Source of the DNA: Amorphus orientalis
GTDB lineage: Bacteria; Pseudomonadota; Alphaproteobacteria; Rhizobiales; Amorphaceae
Assembly (NCBI RefSeq): GCF_030814015.1
Contig: NZ_JAUSUL010000002.1
Coordinates: forward strand, 1-64,000
DNA: 64,000 nucleotides
Direction: 5' to 3'
Each line of letters begins with the position of its first letter. Positions within the stretch are counted from its first letter, which is position 1. Both the position numbers and the translations under genes were made by a program. Shown here in pieces: positions 44,381 through 59,779 of the stretch. The notes under the pieces were generated by a model. That model was not told where the DNA came from. It did no database searches and saw only the letters and a program-made list of their open reading frames with translations.

Positions 44381-46323
44381 TCCGCGGCGCGGTTCATCCG
44401 GTGCTCGACCAGGTTATCGACCACCGACGGGTCGGCCAGCGTCGACGTATCGCCGAGATTCTCGAACGAATCCTCGGCTATCTTGCGCAGGATGCGGCGC
44501 ATGATCTTGCCCGACCGGGTCTTCGGCAGGCCGGGGGCGAACTGGATCAGGTCCGGTGAGGCGATCGGGCCGATCTCCCGGCGGACCCACTGCACCAGCT
44601 CCTTGCGCAGCTCCTCTGTCGGCTCCTCGCCGCCCATCAGGGTCACGTAGGCGTAGATACCCTGGCCCTTGAGGTCGTGCGGGTAGCCGACCACCGCGGC
44701 CTCGGCGACCTTGGAATGAGCGACCAGGGCCGATTCGATCTCCGCCGTGCCCATGCGGTGGCCGGACACGTTGATGACGTCGTCGACGCGGCCGGTGATC
44801 CAGTAGTAGCCGTCCTCGTCGCGGCGGCAGCCGTCGCCGGAGAAATAGTTCCCGGGATAGGCGGAGAAGTAGGTCTGCACGAACCGGTCGTGATCGCCGT
44901 AGACCGTCCGCATCTGGCCGGGCCAGCTGTCGGTGATGACGAGATTGCCTTCCGTGGCACCCTCGAGATAGTTGCCGTTGGCGTCCACCACCGCCGGCTG
45001 GACCCCGAAGAACGGCTTGGTGGCCGACCCCGGCTTCAGCGCGGTCGCGCCGGGCAGCGGCGTGATGAGAATACCGCCGGTCTCGGTCTGCCACCAGGTG
45101 TCCACGATCGGGCAGCGGCCGTCACCGACGACGTCGTAGTACCACTGCCACGCGGCGGCGTTGATCGGCTCGCCGACGGTGCCCAGGATCCGCAGCGAGC
45201 TGCGGTCGGTCTTCGTCACGTGGTCGTCGCCGGCACCCATCAGCGCGCGGATCGCGGTCGGCGCGGTGTAGTAGATGGCGACGTCGTGCTTGTCGATCAC
45301 CTGCCAGTGCCGGGAGGCGTCCGGATAGGTCGGCACGCCCTCGAACATCAGCGTCGTGGCGCCGTTCGCGAGCGGTCCGTAGACGATGTAGGAGTGGCCC
45401 GTCACCCAGCCCACGTCGGCGGTGCACCAGTAGATCTCGCCCGACTTGTAGTCGAACACGTACTGGTGGGTCATCGAGGTGTAGACGAGATAGCCGCCGG
45501 AAGTGTGAAGCACGCCCTTGGGGCTGCCGGTCGAGCCGGAGGTGTAGAGGATGAACAGCGGATCCTCGGCGTTCATCTCCACCGGCGGGCAGCTCGAAGA
45601 GACGTTCTCGGCGACCTCGTGATACCAGACGTCGCGTCCGTCCTTCATGTCCACGTCGCCGCCGGTGCGGCGAACGACCACAACCGTCTCCACGCTCGGC
45701 GATTTCTCGCAGGCGGCGTCGGTGTTGGCCTTGAGCGGGATCGTGCGGCCGCCGCGCAGACCTTCGTCGGCGGTAATGATCAGCTTGGAATCGCAGTCCT
45801 GGACGCGACCGGCGAGCGAGTCCGGCGAGAAGCCGGCGAACACCACCGAATGGATGGCGCCGATGCGGGCGCAGGCCAGCATCGCGTAGGCCGCCTCGGG
45901 AATCATCGGAAGGTAGATCGTGACGCGATCGCCGCGACCGACGCCATGGGCCTTCAGCACGTTGGCGAAGCGGCTGACGTGGTCCTTCAGCTCGCGGTAG
46001 GTGATCGTCAGGCTCTCGCTCGGATCGTCACCCTCCCAGATGATCGCCGGCTGGTCGCCCTTGGTTTCCGCGTGGCGGTCGACGCAGTTGTAGCACACGT
46101 TCAACGTGCCGTCTTCGAACCACTTGATGGAGACGTTGTGCGGATCGAAGGAGGTGTTCTTCACCTTTGAGAAGGGCTTGATCCACTCGATCCGCTTGGC
46201 CTGTTCGCCCCAGAATGCCACCGGGTCCTGAACCGACTTGCGGTACATCTCCTCATAGCCCGCCTCGTCGACCAGGGCCGTCTTGGCCACTGCTTCGGAA
46301 ACGGGAATGATCGATTCCGACAT
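44377..46323 (-). CDS. acs: Acetyl-CoA synthetase
   Basis: This is a 648-residue AMP-forming acetate activating enzyme. GGGAGGA lies 6-12 bases before the ATG. ATP-binding motif [18 protein letters not shown] is near residues 263-280, the core WWQTETGG near 412-419, and the acetylation-controlled lysine in [14 protein letters not shown] near 605-618. The GNAT-family Pat/CobB control of this lysine is general knowledge. Its gene is upstream of the vanX-like gene on the same strand. It feeds acetate to acetyl-CoA and hence to phaA/phaB products. Confidence 0.96.
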   Translation of the reverse strand: MSESIIPVSEAVAKTALVDEAGYEEMYRKSVQDPVAFWGEQAKRIEWIKPFSKVKNTSFDPHNVSIKWFEDGTLNVCYNCVDRHAETKGDQPAIIWEGDDPSESLTITYRELKDHVSRFANVLKAHGVGRGDRVTIYLPMIPEAAYAMLACARIGAIHSVVFAGFSPDSLAGRVQDCDSKLIITADEGLRGGRTIPLKANTDAACEKSPSVETVVVVRRTGGDVDMKDGRDVWYHEVAENVSSSCPPVEMNAEDPLFILYTSGSTGSPKGVLHTSGGYLVYTSMTHQYVFDYKSGEIYWCTADVGWVTGHSYIVYGPLANGATTLMFEGVPTYPDASRHWQVIDKHDVAIYYTAPTAIRALMGAGDDHVTKTDRSSLRILGTVGEPINAAAWQWYYDVVGDGRCPIVDTWWQTETGGILITPLPGATALKPGSATKPFFGVQPAVVDANGNYLEGATEGNLVITDSWPGQMRTVYGDHDRFVQTYFSAYPGNYFSGDGCRRDEDGYYWITGRVDDVINVSGHRMGTAEIESALVAHSKVAEAAVVGYPHDLKGQGIYAYVTLMGGEEPTEELRKELVQWVRREIGPIASPDLIQFAPGLPKTRSGKIMRRILRKIAEDSFENLGDTSTLADPSVVDNLVEHRMNRAAE

Positions 46324-46931
46324 GTTTGTCCTCCCTTAAGTCAGCCACCCGTCCGGGGCCGGCACTGAAATTGCGCGCATTATGCGAGCGCGACAAAGTC
46401 TCGTCTACACGAGCGGACCGCCCGCGCGAACCGGGTGCGGCGACAAATTCTCTTCCTTCCCAAACCCACAAAATCCGTCAGGGTTTCGCGGTCGCCGACA
46501 CGTCCATCTTGCGGAGATGCGGTTCTTCTGGCACCTTTCGCGGCCGGAAAAGGACAGGACTGCTGTCGTAACTCTCCCCGTGGGGCTGGAAATCCGCGCG
46601 GCCAGGGAGGATGATAGGGTCCACCGGCACCTCGCTTTCCCGCGGCCGGACCGCGCGGAAGGGATGGGGTCGGATCGGGGGAAGCGCTGGCGCGGGCGCT
46701 GCATCCCGAAATCGGAGACGCGCACTAGCTTCCGGCACCGGTCGACCATTCGATCGAGCCGCAATCTCCCGAGCGGAGATGCGACCCGATGACCGAGGCT
46801 GGACGCCCGCTGCCAGAGGGATCCGCGGCGCAGCCGCGCGGCGGGGGATCTGGCTCTTTAATTGCGAGTGGACCGTGCGCCTCCTGGCCGTATGCCGGGA
46901 ACCACGGCGCTCCAGACGAGGCATGCGGACG
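46324..46931. other. Divergent region between acs and gltB
   Basis: This 608-base gap shows no credible gene; the gltB frame stays open through half of it without a start signal. Near 46440-46490 it is AT-rich and probably carries the acs promoter. The best regulatory site is the sigma-54 type promoter at 46851-46865 upstream of gltB. Confidence 0.5.
46851..46865 (+). promoter_or_regulatory. Sigma-54 (-24/-12) promoter candidate for gltB
   Basis: TGGC (46851-46854) and TTGC (46862-46865) are separated by TCTTTAA, giving the GG-N10-GC spacing that sigma-54 requires. The predicted start is about 46877, 55 bases before the chosen gltB codon. The A/T-rich spacer in an otherwise GC-rich gap and the nitrogen-assimilation gene downstream support it. 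No enhancer site for NtrC was identified. Confidence 0.6.
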
Positions 46932-51632
<4,701 letters not shown>

Positions 51633-51827
51633 CCGCCACCCTGCCTCGACGGGCGCTGCCCGCCGGGGCTCCCGGGTTTCGTATCGAGGAAGCCGGTCCG
51701 GAACGTGCCGCTCGCATGTCCCGGCCTCGTGCCGCCTCCGCCTGCGGCGCTGGCTTCTTCGATTTCATCCAACTAAAGATACGTCCGACCGAACAGCGAC
51801 TGACGTCGGCAAAGTGGGATTGGCCGA

Positions 51828-53252
<1,425 letters not shown>

Positions 53253-53253
53253 G

Positions 53254-53354
53254 AGCAAATCCAGGAAAAGTGGGAACCAGTTTTCCGTCCGGATTTGCGT
53301 GGAGAAGAGAGCAAATCCAGGAATAGCGGGAACCGGATATCGGTCCGGATTTGC
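53254..53354. repeat. Tandem palindromic repeat downstream of gltD
   Basis: Two related units (53254-53298 and 53310-53354) each begin with GCAAATCC and end with its complement GGATTTGC, with GGAA...GGGAACC in between, and are separated by 11 bases. Each can fold into a hairpin. They resemble the dispersed intergenic palindromes of rhizobial genomes and start right after the gltD stop codon. Confidence 0.85.
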
Positions 53355-53406
53355 GCGGGGAAGGATCTCTTTCCGCTCGCGCCAATTCGCTCCGCTCCTC
53401 GTTGTT

Positions 53407-54297
53407 TCACCGGCAGGCGCGTGGTCGGACGGGCAGAACGCACAGCGCGACACCGACACCGGTGACAGCCGCGGCCGAAAGCTGCGGGAGCGATACCGCC
53501 TCGCCTAGGATCAGCCACGCGAGAGCTTGAGTCGTCAACGGGATCAGGGCGGGCATCGCCGCGCCGGCCGCCGAGCCGAGCCGCTCGCAGGACCGGTTGA
53601 ACGCGAACAGCGCGATCACGCCGACCCCGACGCCCTGAAACCCGGCTTGCAGTAGAATGTCCGCGAGGGGCGCGTCGCCGAGACCCTTCGGCAGCGCCAG
53701 GATATAGACCGGCAGATAGACAACGGCGGAGCCGACGGCCACGATGGCGGTGGCCTGGGCGGCCGGTATCCCCGCGCTGCGGATCATCAGCGCATAGCTC
53801 GCCCACAGAACCGCGCTGGCGACGAGAAGTCCGTAACCGGGCAGTGCGCTTGGATCGTATATAGCCGCGAGCAGAAGACCGATCCCGGCCAGGATCGTGG
53901 CGATCCCGACCGCCCGGCGGAGAGTCATGACGTCTCCGAACATCCTCCAGCCGACCACGGCCACGATCGCGGCCATCAGTCCGGGATTGATCGCCCCGGC
54001 AGCGCCGGCGGACGCGAAACCCAGACCGAAGGCGATCACGAGCATGTATGGCGCGCCGTAGCCGGTGACGATCATGGCGAGGCCGGCAATACCGAGCCGC
54101 TCCCCGGCGAAGCCGTATCGCCAGATGACTGGCAGTAGCAGTACCGAGGCGACGGAGAATCTCAGCGCCACCAGGTCGTAGGCGTTAAGGGTGGTCGTGA
54201 CGCCAAGCCGGGTAAGCACCAGCGATCCCGACCAAATCCCGAGGGCAAGCAGCGACCATGTGAGGCCGGGAACGAGATCTTTCAGGTTTGGGCTCAT
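53407..54297 (-). CDS. EamA/DMT-family transporter
   Basis: This is a 296-residue ten-helix drug/metabolite exporter of the EamA family, with two repeats of five helices (KDLVPGLTWSLLALGIWSG at the start; LIPLTTQALAWLILGEA near the end). I start at the ATG at 54297, where GGAG lies 7-10 bases upstream. That ribosome site is inside the arm of a hairpin, listed separately. It is divergent from a LysR regulator which likely controls it. Substrates of such pairs are often amino acids or metabolites; none can be assigned. Confidence 0.88.
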   Translation of the reverse strand: MSPNLKDLVPGLTWSLLALGIWSGSLVLTRLGVTTTLNAYDLVALRFSVASVLLLPVIWRYGFAGERLGIAGLAMIVTGYGAPYMLVIAFGLGFASAGAAGAINPGLMAAIVAVVGWRMFGDVMTLRRAVGIATILAGIGLLLAAIYDPSALPGYGLLVASAVLWASYALMIRSAGIPAAQATAIVAVGSAVVYLPVYILALPKGLGDAPLADILLQAGFQGVGVGVIALFAFNRSCERLGSAAGAAMPALIPLTTQALAWLILGEAVSLPQLSAAAVTGVGVALCVLPVRPRACR

Positions 54298-54303
54298 GGG
54301 GCA

Positions 54304-54325
54304 CTCCAGGCAGGGCACCCTGGAG
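54304..54325 (-). promoter_or_regulatory. Hairpin covering the ribosome site of the EamA gene
   Basis: On the minus strand CTCCAGG-GTGCCCTG-CCTGGAG forms a 7-bp perfect stem with an 8-base loop. The GGAG at the end of its 3-prime arm is the ribosome binding site, 6 bases before the ATG. It could limit translation, or it may be the palindromic site of the divergent LysR protein. Confidence 0.6.
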
Positions 54326-54371
54326 GCCTAGAAGATGACGTGAATTGAGGAAAACGATATATTCGGGACCT

Positions 54372-55298
54372 ATGGATAAGAAAAACTCAACTTTTGATCT
54401 GCCCGGCGGAGGTGGCGCGGGTCGACCTTTGAGCGTCGATGCGGCCCGTATCTTCATTGCGATCTGCGAGACCGGCAGCTTCCGGCATGCGGCCGAGCGG
54501 GTGTGCCGTTCCGCCTCAGCCGTCAGTCTTCAAGTCGCCAAGCTCGAGAACCAGCTCGGCCGCACGCTCTTGGAGCGCAATGCCCGTAGGGTCGTCCTGA
54601 CGGAGGAGGGGGAAGCCCTGCTGGGTTTTGCGCGTCGGCTTGTGGCCGTCAGCGACGAGACGATGGCGCACTTCCTCGGATACGACATCTCGGGAAACTT
54701 GTGCGTCGCCGCACCGCACGATCTCGGGGTTTGGCATGTCCCGGTTTTGCTGAAGCGCTTCGCGCGTACCCATCCGGGTGTGCGCGTGGAGGTACGACTG
54801 GACTCCAGCAACAACGTGCAGAGCCTGTTTGCGGAGGGAAAGGCGAATGTGGCGCTGTTCACGGAGAGCAGGACGCCGCGGATAGCCTCGCGGGAGCTGT
54901 TTTCCGAGGAGCTGTGCTGGCTTGGAAAGCGCGGCGGGGACGTAGCCCAGCGGGAGCCCTTGTCGCTGGCGGTCGCCGAGGTCGGATGCGCCTGGCGCGA
55001 CGCTGCGCTAAGGGCCCTCGATGCAGCGGAGCGCCCTTACCGCGTCTGCTACTGGAGCGATACGTCAATGGGGCAGGTGGCGGCGGTCCGGGCGGATCTC
55101 GCCGTAGCCGCGCTTCCCAGGGCGCTGACGGACGGAGGCATTGCGCCTGTCTCGTCGGAATTCGGGCTTCCGCGGCTCGGGTTCGTCCATATGTATCTGG
55201 CCGAAGACGGCAGCCCGGCGGCCCGGGCGTTCGCAGACCAGCTGGGCGACTGGGATCGGTTTGACCAGTTCGGCTCGGACCGGTTCCTTAGCCTGTGA
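54372..55298 (+). CDS. LysR-family transcriptional regulator
   Basis: This is a 308-residue LysR regulator. I start at the ATG at 54372; a TTG at 54345 is possible. The winged HTH covers about residues 25-80 (AARIFIAICETGSFRHAAER, SASAVSLQVAKLENQLG). The effector domain covers about 95-305. It is divergent from an EamA exporter gene 75 bases away, the standard regulator-target arrangement, so it probably controls that exporter in response to its substrate. Confidence 0.9.
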   Translation: MDKKNSTFDLPGGGGAGRPLSVDAARIFIAICETGSFRHAAERVCRSASAVSLQVAKLENQLGRTLLERNARRVVLTEEGEALLGFARRLVAVSDETMAHFLGYDISGNLCVAAPHDLGVWHVPVLLKRFARTHPGVRVEVRLDSSNNVQSLFAEGKANVALFTESRTPRIASRELFSEELCWLGKRGGDVAQREPLSLAVAEVGCAWRDAALRALDAAERPYRVCYWSDTSMGQVAAVRADLAVAALPRALTDGGIAPVSSEFGLPRLGFVHMYLAEDGSPAARAFADQLGDWDRFDQFGSDRFLSL

Positions 55299-55385
55299 CA
55301 AGGTCGGCCGTCGATCTGAAACGGCCGGGCCTCGTCTTGGTTTGCAGCCGGTGACCCGCGGCAGCCGCGGCCCGATCGCAGCGGC

Positions 55386-55508
55386 TCACGGGATCATGTT
55401 CGCCGCGTTCATCGTCGGGTCTGAAACCACGGTCCACAGGGTGGCGAAGAACAGAAAGAAAAGGGCCGCCGGAACCACGGTCTCGATGGCGCGCGCAATC
55501 AGGTGCAT
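55386..55508 (-). CDS. Small membrane protein of 40 residues
   Basis: This is a 40-residue single-helix protein beginning MHLIARAIETVVPAALF and ending TMNAANMIP. Residues about 10-28 form the hydrophobic helix. The ATG at 55508 has GAGGAG 8-13 bases upstream, one of the best ribosome sites in this part of the window. No larger gene occupies the region on either strand. I do not recognise a family. It lies upstream of nothing on its own strand except the end of a convergent LysR gene, and after an acyl-CoA dehydrogenase gene from which it could be separated or co-transcribed. Confidence 0.65.
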   Translation of the reverse strand: MHLIARAIETVVPAALFFLFFATLWTVVSDPTMNAANMIP

Positions 55509-55692
55509 GGCTAATCTCCTCGGCGTACGGGTGCCTTGGTCCTCGGCCGCCGGGAAGGCCGCAAACAGCGGCCCCGGCCATCGTCGGCTTCGGATCGTTC
55601 GCCCAGGACCATGGCGCCGCCGGGCCGACCCTGCCAAGGGCCGGCCGTTTGCGGTGCTGAATCCTTCGTAACCGGAGACGGCAGAATCCTGC

Positions 55693-57372
55693 CTAGTTGG
55701 TTCCGTCCAACAGCCGGCGCGCGATGACCTGAGCCTGGATCTCGCCGGCACCCTCGAAAATGTTGAGGATGCGCGCGTCGCAGAGCACGCGCGAGATCGG
55801 GTACTCAAGCGCGAAGCCGTTGCCGCCGTGGATCTGGACGGCGTTGTCGGCTGCGGCCCAGGCGACCCGCGCGGCAAGCAGCTTTGCCATGCCGGCCTCC
55901 AGGTCGCAGCGCCGACCGGAATCCTTCTGGCGGGCGGAGAAGTAGGTGAGCTGGCGCGCGAGCGTGATCTCCACGGCCATCATCACCAGCTTGTCGGAGA
56001 CCCGGGGGAAGTCGAAGATCGGCTTGCCGAACTGAACCCGCTCGCGGGCATAGCGCAGACCCAGCTCGAAGGCCGACTGGGCGACGCCGATGGCGCGGGC
56101 AGCAGTCTGGATGCGGGCGGCCTCGAAGGTCTGCATGAGCTGCTTGAAGCCCTGGCCTTCCTCGCCACCGAGCAGGCTGTCGGCGGCGACCTCAAAGCCG
56201 TCAAAGGCGATCTCGTATTCCTTCATGCCGCGATAGCCGAGCACCTCGATCTCGCCGCCGGACATGCCGGCGGCGGGAAACGGATCCTCGTCGGTGCCGC
56301 GCGGCTTCTCGGCAAGGAACATCGACAGACCCCGATAGCCCTTCTCGTCGGGGTTGGTGCGCACCAGAAGCGTCATCAGGTCGGCCCGGACCGGATGGGT
56401 GATCCACGTCTTGTTGCCGCTCACCTTGTAGACGTCGCCGTCGCGGACCGCCCGGGTCTTGAGGGAGGCGAGGTCGGAGCCGGTGTTGGGCTCGGTGAAG
56501 ACGGCGGTCGGCAGCACTTCGCCCGACGCGATCTTCGGCAGCCAGGTTTCCTTCTGGGCCTCCGTGCCGCCGCACAGGATCAGCTCGGCCGCGATCTCCG
56601 AACGCGTTCCCAGCGAGCCGACGCCGATATAGGCCCGGGACAGCTCCTCGGAGACCACGCACATGGCCTCCTTGCCCAGCTCCAGCCCGCCATAGGCTTC
56701 CGGGATGGTCAGCCCGAACACGCCCAGCTCGGACATGTTCCGCACCACGTCCATCGGGATGTAGTCGTTTTCCAGGTGCCATTCGTGGGCGTGAGGCGCC
56801 ACTTCGGCCTCGGCGAAGCGGTGCATCTCGGTGCGCATCGCCTCCAGCGTCTCGTCGAGGCCGGGATTGCCCAGCGGCGAGCCGATGTCGTGCTTGTCGA
56901 GCAGTTCGGCGAGCGCGGCGCGCGTCTCCCGCGTGTTGCCCTGGGCCAGGAACCAATGGACCGCACCGCTCTGAACCGATCCGGCATTGTCGTCGACGCC
57001 GAGATCGGGCAGCCGCACGATCTCGCCCTGGTTCATGGCGATGCCGCCGAAGATCTGGGCCAGATATTCGCCGAAGCCGATCCGCACGATCAGGCTCTCG
57101 ACCGACGTCAGACGGCCTTCGGTCGACAGACGCGCGGCATAATCGGCAAGCTGACGCAGCGCCTCCGCGTAGGTGGACAGCCATGCGAGCCCGTGCACCG
57201 CGTGCTGTTCGGCCTCCAGGAGAGCCGGGTCGATCCGACCGTCGCTGAGGAGCCGGCCACGGACGGCTGCGCTTGCCCGGGCCACGAGCCCGTCGACGGC
57301 AGCAACGGCCTCCGAAGTCCGGTCGAGAAGCGTCTCGGTCGTGACTTCGGACGCAAGGCGTTCGGCGAGCAT
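55693..57372 (-). CDS. mcd: Acyl-CoA dehydrogenase, probable (2S)-methylsuccinyl-CoA dehydrogenase
   Basis: This is a 559-residue FAD enzyme. GGGAGG lies 6-11 bases before the ATG at 57372. Residues about 1-170 form an extra N-terminal domain (FGEYLAQIFGGIAMNQGEIV) not found in ordinary 380-residue acyl-CoA dehydrogenases. Residues about 175-555 are the dehydrogenase fold with FTEPNTGSDLASLKTRA, KTWITH, YARERVQFGKPI and QIHGGNGFALEYP. This long form is the one known for methylsuccinyl-CoA dehydrogenase of the ethylmalonyl-CoA pathway, which is widespread in alphaproteobacteria. The assignment to that substrate is inferred from architecture; general acyl-CoA dehydrogenase is certain. Confidence 0.78.
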   Translation of the reverse strand: MLAERLASEVTTETLLDRTSEAVAAVDGLVARASAAVRGRLLSDGRIDPALLEAEQHAVHGLAWLSTYAEALRQLADYAARLSTEGRLTSVESLIVRIGFGEYLAQIFGGIAMNQGEIVRLPDLGVDDNAGSVQSGAVHWFLAQGNTRETRAALAELLDKHDIGSPLGNPGLDETLEAMRTEMHRFAEAEVAPHAHEWHLENDYIPMDVVRNMSELGVFGLTIPEAYGGLELGKEAMCVVSEELSRAYIGVGSLGTRSEIAAELILCGGTEAQKETWLPKIASGEVLPTAVFTEPNTGSDLASLKTRAVRDGDVYKVSGNKTWITHPVRADLMTLLVRTNPDEKGYRGLSMFLAEKPRGTDEDPFPAAGMSGGEIEVLGYRGMKEYEIAFDGFEVAADSLLGGEEGQGFKQLMQTFEAARIQTAARAIGVAQSAFELGLRYARERVQFGKPIFDFPRVSDKLVMMAVEITLARQLTYFSARQKDSGRRCDLEAGMAKLLAARVAWAAADNAVQIHGGNGFALEYPISRVLCDARILNIFEGAGEIQAQVIARRLLDGTN

Positions 57373-57599
57373 GGTGTCCTCCCGGGGGTCGATCAATTTT
57401 TGGTGGCGTCCTTGCCGGCGACAAGAAAGCCTGTCTTCTGGAAAAGCCAGGTCGCTTTGCCGGATGCGCGCCGGGCCGCGGAGGCCCTAGCACCGGTCGG
57501 CGGAAACGATATAGACAGTGACGACCGAGAATAGTGGCCGTTGTGCACCGCGGCAAGGTTGTGCAAAGGCCCTTGGCAGCTCGATGCCGTTGCAAGGGC

Positions 57600-58520
57600 A
57601 TGATGACGTTCCGCCGTAATTTTCAGAAGTGGACCGACCGGGCCCGGCATGTCGTCCGGAAATTGCCTTGGCTGGTCCCGACGTGGACCGTCATCGCCAG
57701 TGCGATCGCCCGCTTCAATTCCGACGACGGCTGGGCGATCGCCAGCCATGTCGCCCTGTCCATGCTTCTGTCGCTGTTTCCGTTCCTGGTCATCCTCGGC
57801 ACGCTCGCGGCCATGGTTGGCTCCCGCGAGATGGCTATGGAAGCCACCAGCCTGGTCCTGTCGACCTGGCCGAAAGGGGTGGCGGATCCACTGGCGAGCG
57901 AAGTCAACGCCGTTCTGAACCGGCCCCGCGGCAGCCTGCTGACCGTCAGCTTCCTGGCTTCGATCTGGGTTGCTTCGAACGGCGTGGAAGCGCTGCGGCT
58001 GGCCCTCAACCGCGCCTACCGGGCGAGCGAGGACCGCGGGCAGGTCTTCCGGCGCCTGCAGAGCCTCGGCTTCGTGTCGCTGGGAACCCTCACGCTGCTG
58101 GCGACAGGTGTTCTTCTGGTGCTCGGGCCGATCGGCTGGTCCTCGGCCGTCCTCTACGCGCCCTGGCTGGAAAACTTCTCCCGCCTGTTCCACCTGTCGC
58201 GGCTTGGGCTGGCCGCGCTGATCCTGATGGTGGCGCTGATCGCCGCCCATGTCTGGCTGCCGGCCGGCCGCAGACGGTTCGTGGACCTGATGCCGGGTAT
58301 CCTCGCGACCCTCGTCCTGTGGATGCTGGGGGCGGCACTGTTCGGCTACTACCTGAAGGACTTCGCCAACTACGCCGCCACCTATGCGGGGCTCGCCGGT
58401 ACGATGACGGCGATCGTCTTCCTCTATCTCTCGGCCGGTCTCCTGATCCTCGGGGCGGAGATCAACGCTTCCATGCTGCGCTACAGGTCCGAACGCACGC
58501 TGGTGCCGCCCCACGACTGA
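57600..58520 (+). CDS. YihY/BrkB-family membrane protein
   Basis: This is a 306-residue polytopic inner-membrane protein. I start at the ATG at 57600 (AAGGG upstream); a second ATG follows at once and an in-frame GTG-type start upstream is less convincing. About six hydrophobic helices follow a basic N-terminal segment. The family pattern includes DDGWAIASHVALSMLLSLFP near the start, NGVEALRLALNRAYRASEDR in the middle and AGTMTAIVFLYLSAGLLILGAEIN at the end. Its function is not established; the old label ribonuclease BN is incorrect. Confidence 0.92.
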   Translation: MMTFRRNFQKWTDRARHVVRKLPWLVPTWTVIASAIARFNSDDGWAIASHVALSMLLSLFPFLVILGTLAAMVGSREMAMEATSLVLSTWPKGVADPLASEVNAVLNRPRGSLLTVSFLASIWVASNGVEALRLALNRAYRASEDRGQVFRRLQSLGFVSLGTLTLLATGVLLVLGPIGWSSAVLYAPWLENFSRLFHLSRLGLAALILMVALIAAHVWLPAGRRRFVDLMPGILATLVLWMLGAALFGYYLKDFANYAATYAGLAGTMTAIVFLYLSAGLLILGAEINASMLRYRSERTLVPPHD

Positions 58521-58550
58521 GGCGGCTGCCGATACCTTTACGCGGCGCGC

Positions 58551-59456
58551 TCAGGCCTTGGCCCGGGTCGCGATGGCGACGGCGAACGACGTGACCACCA
58601 TGCCGCCGAGCTGGATCAGGGTCAGGGTCTCGCCGAACAGCACGTAGCCGAGAAGCGCTGTCGTGGCCGGGACCATGTAGAACAGCGTCGCCAGCTTGGA
58701 GACGGCGCCGGCCCGGATCATCAGCATGAACAGCGACACGGCGCCGACCGACAGGACCACCACCAGCCAGGCGAGAGCGAAGATGAAGGTCGGGGTCCAC
58801 TCGACGGCCATGGTCTCCGTCAGGAAGGCCAGCGGCAGGCAGACCAGGAATCCGCCCAGATACTGGAACAGGCCGCCGACCCACAGATTGAGATCGGTCA
58901 CCACCCGCTTCTGGTAGATCGTGGCCGCGGAGATCGAGACCACGGCGATCAGCACCGAGACGATGGTCGCAGGCGTGATGCCTTCCGATGCCAGGGTGAA
59001 GCGCGGACCGAGCACCAAAGCCACCCCGACAATGCCGACGACGAGCGCGACCAGCGTGCGCAGCGAAATCCGTTCGCTCAGCACGAACGCCGCGCCGATT
59101 GCGGTGAGCAGCGGCTGCAGCCCGACGATCAGGGCCGCGACACCGGCCGGCATCCCGTTTTTGATCGCCCAGAACACGCCGCCCAGATAGAGGCCGTGCA
59201 TCATCATGCCGATGACGATGGAATGGACGAGCGGACCGCTATGGCTCGGCCAGCGCGACCGTGTGACGAGAATGGCGAGCCCCATGAGCGCGCACACAAG
59301 CACGAACCTGAGCGTCAGGAACGTGAACGGCTCCACATAGGGAGCCCCCATCTTCGATCCGATGTAGCCGGTCGACCAGAGCAGCACGAACACGGCCGGG
59401 ACGGCGCGCTCGACGACGATGCGCGAGGCTGACCGGTCGTTTTGGGCCGGCGTCAT
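58551..59456 (-). CDS. EamA/DMT-family transporter
   Basis: This is a 301-residue ten-helix exporter of the EamA family. The frame is open to 59576, but ATG 59456 (MTPAQNDRSASR) starts just before the first helix (PAVFVLLWSTGYIGSKMG). Two five-helix repeats are visible, and the second ends LATLFYMVPATTALLGYVLFGETL. It is convergent with the YihY gene and divergent from an L,D-transpeptidase. The substrate is unknown. Confidence 0.9.
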   Translation of the reverse strand: MTPAQNDRSASRIVVERAVPAVFVLLWSTGYIGSKMGAPYVEPFTFLTLRFVLVCALMGLAILVTRSRWPSHSGPLVHSIVIGMMMHGLYLGGVFWAIKNGMPAGVAALIVGLQPLLTAIGAAFVLSERISLRTLVALVVGIVGVALVLGPRFTLASEGITPATIVSVLIAVVSISAATIYQKRVVTDLNLWVGGLFQYLGGFLVCLPLAFLTETMAVEWTPTFIFALAWLVVVLSVGAVSLFMLMIRAGAVSKLATLFYMVPATTALLGYVLFGETLTLIQLGGMVVTSFAVAIATRAKA

Positions 59457-59779
59457 CGCGGGTCGGTGGGGTGCGAGGGATCGAAGCGCACGGGCGAGGT
59501 CTCCGCTGAGCGATCGCGCCGGGAGCGAATCGCAAACATGGTGCACAGACAAGCATCCCGGCTGAGCGCACGGCAATGCCCAGCGTGCATGGCGGATCGC
59601 GACGGCTCTTTTCGCGGAGCATGGCCGACCAGCCGCGTTAACCCGCTGCTAACCATAACTGCGCACTCATGTCGGGAAGGATGCGGGTCCGTCCGCGTCC
59701 GAGCGCGGCCCGTTTCGGATGGTGTCTGACCGGAAAGAAGCGCTCGTTTATTCGATTGACCGGCGAGACGGAGGACGCA
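59457..59779. other. Divergent region between EamA exporter and L,D-transpeptidase
   Basis: No gene is visible. Frames from both flanking genes run into it without ribosome sites. TTAACC and CTAACC direct half-repeats near 59637-59653 may belong to the transpeptidase promoter, but I cannot define it. Confidence 0.4.
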
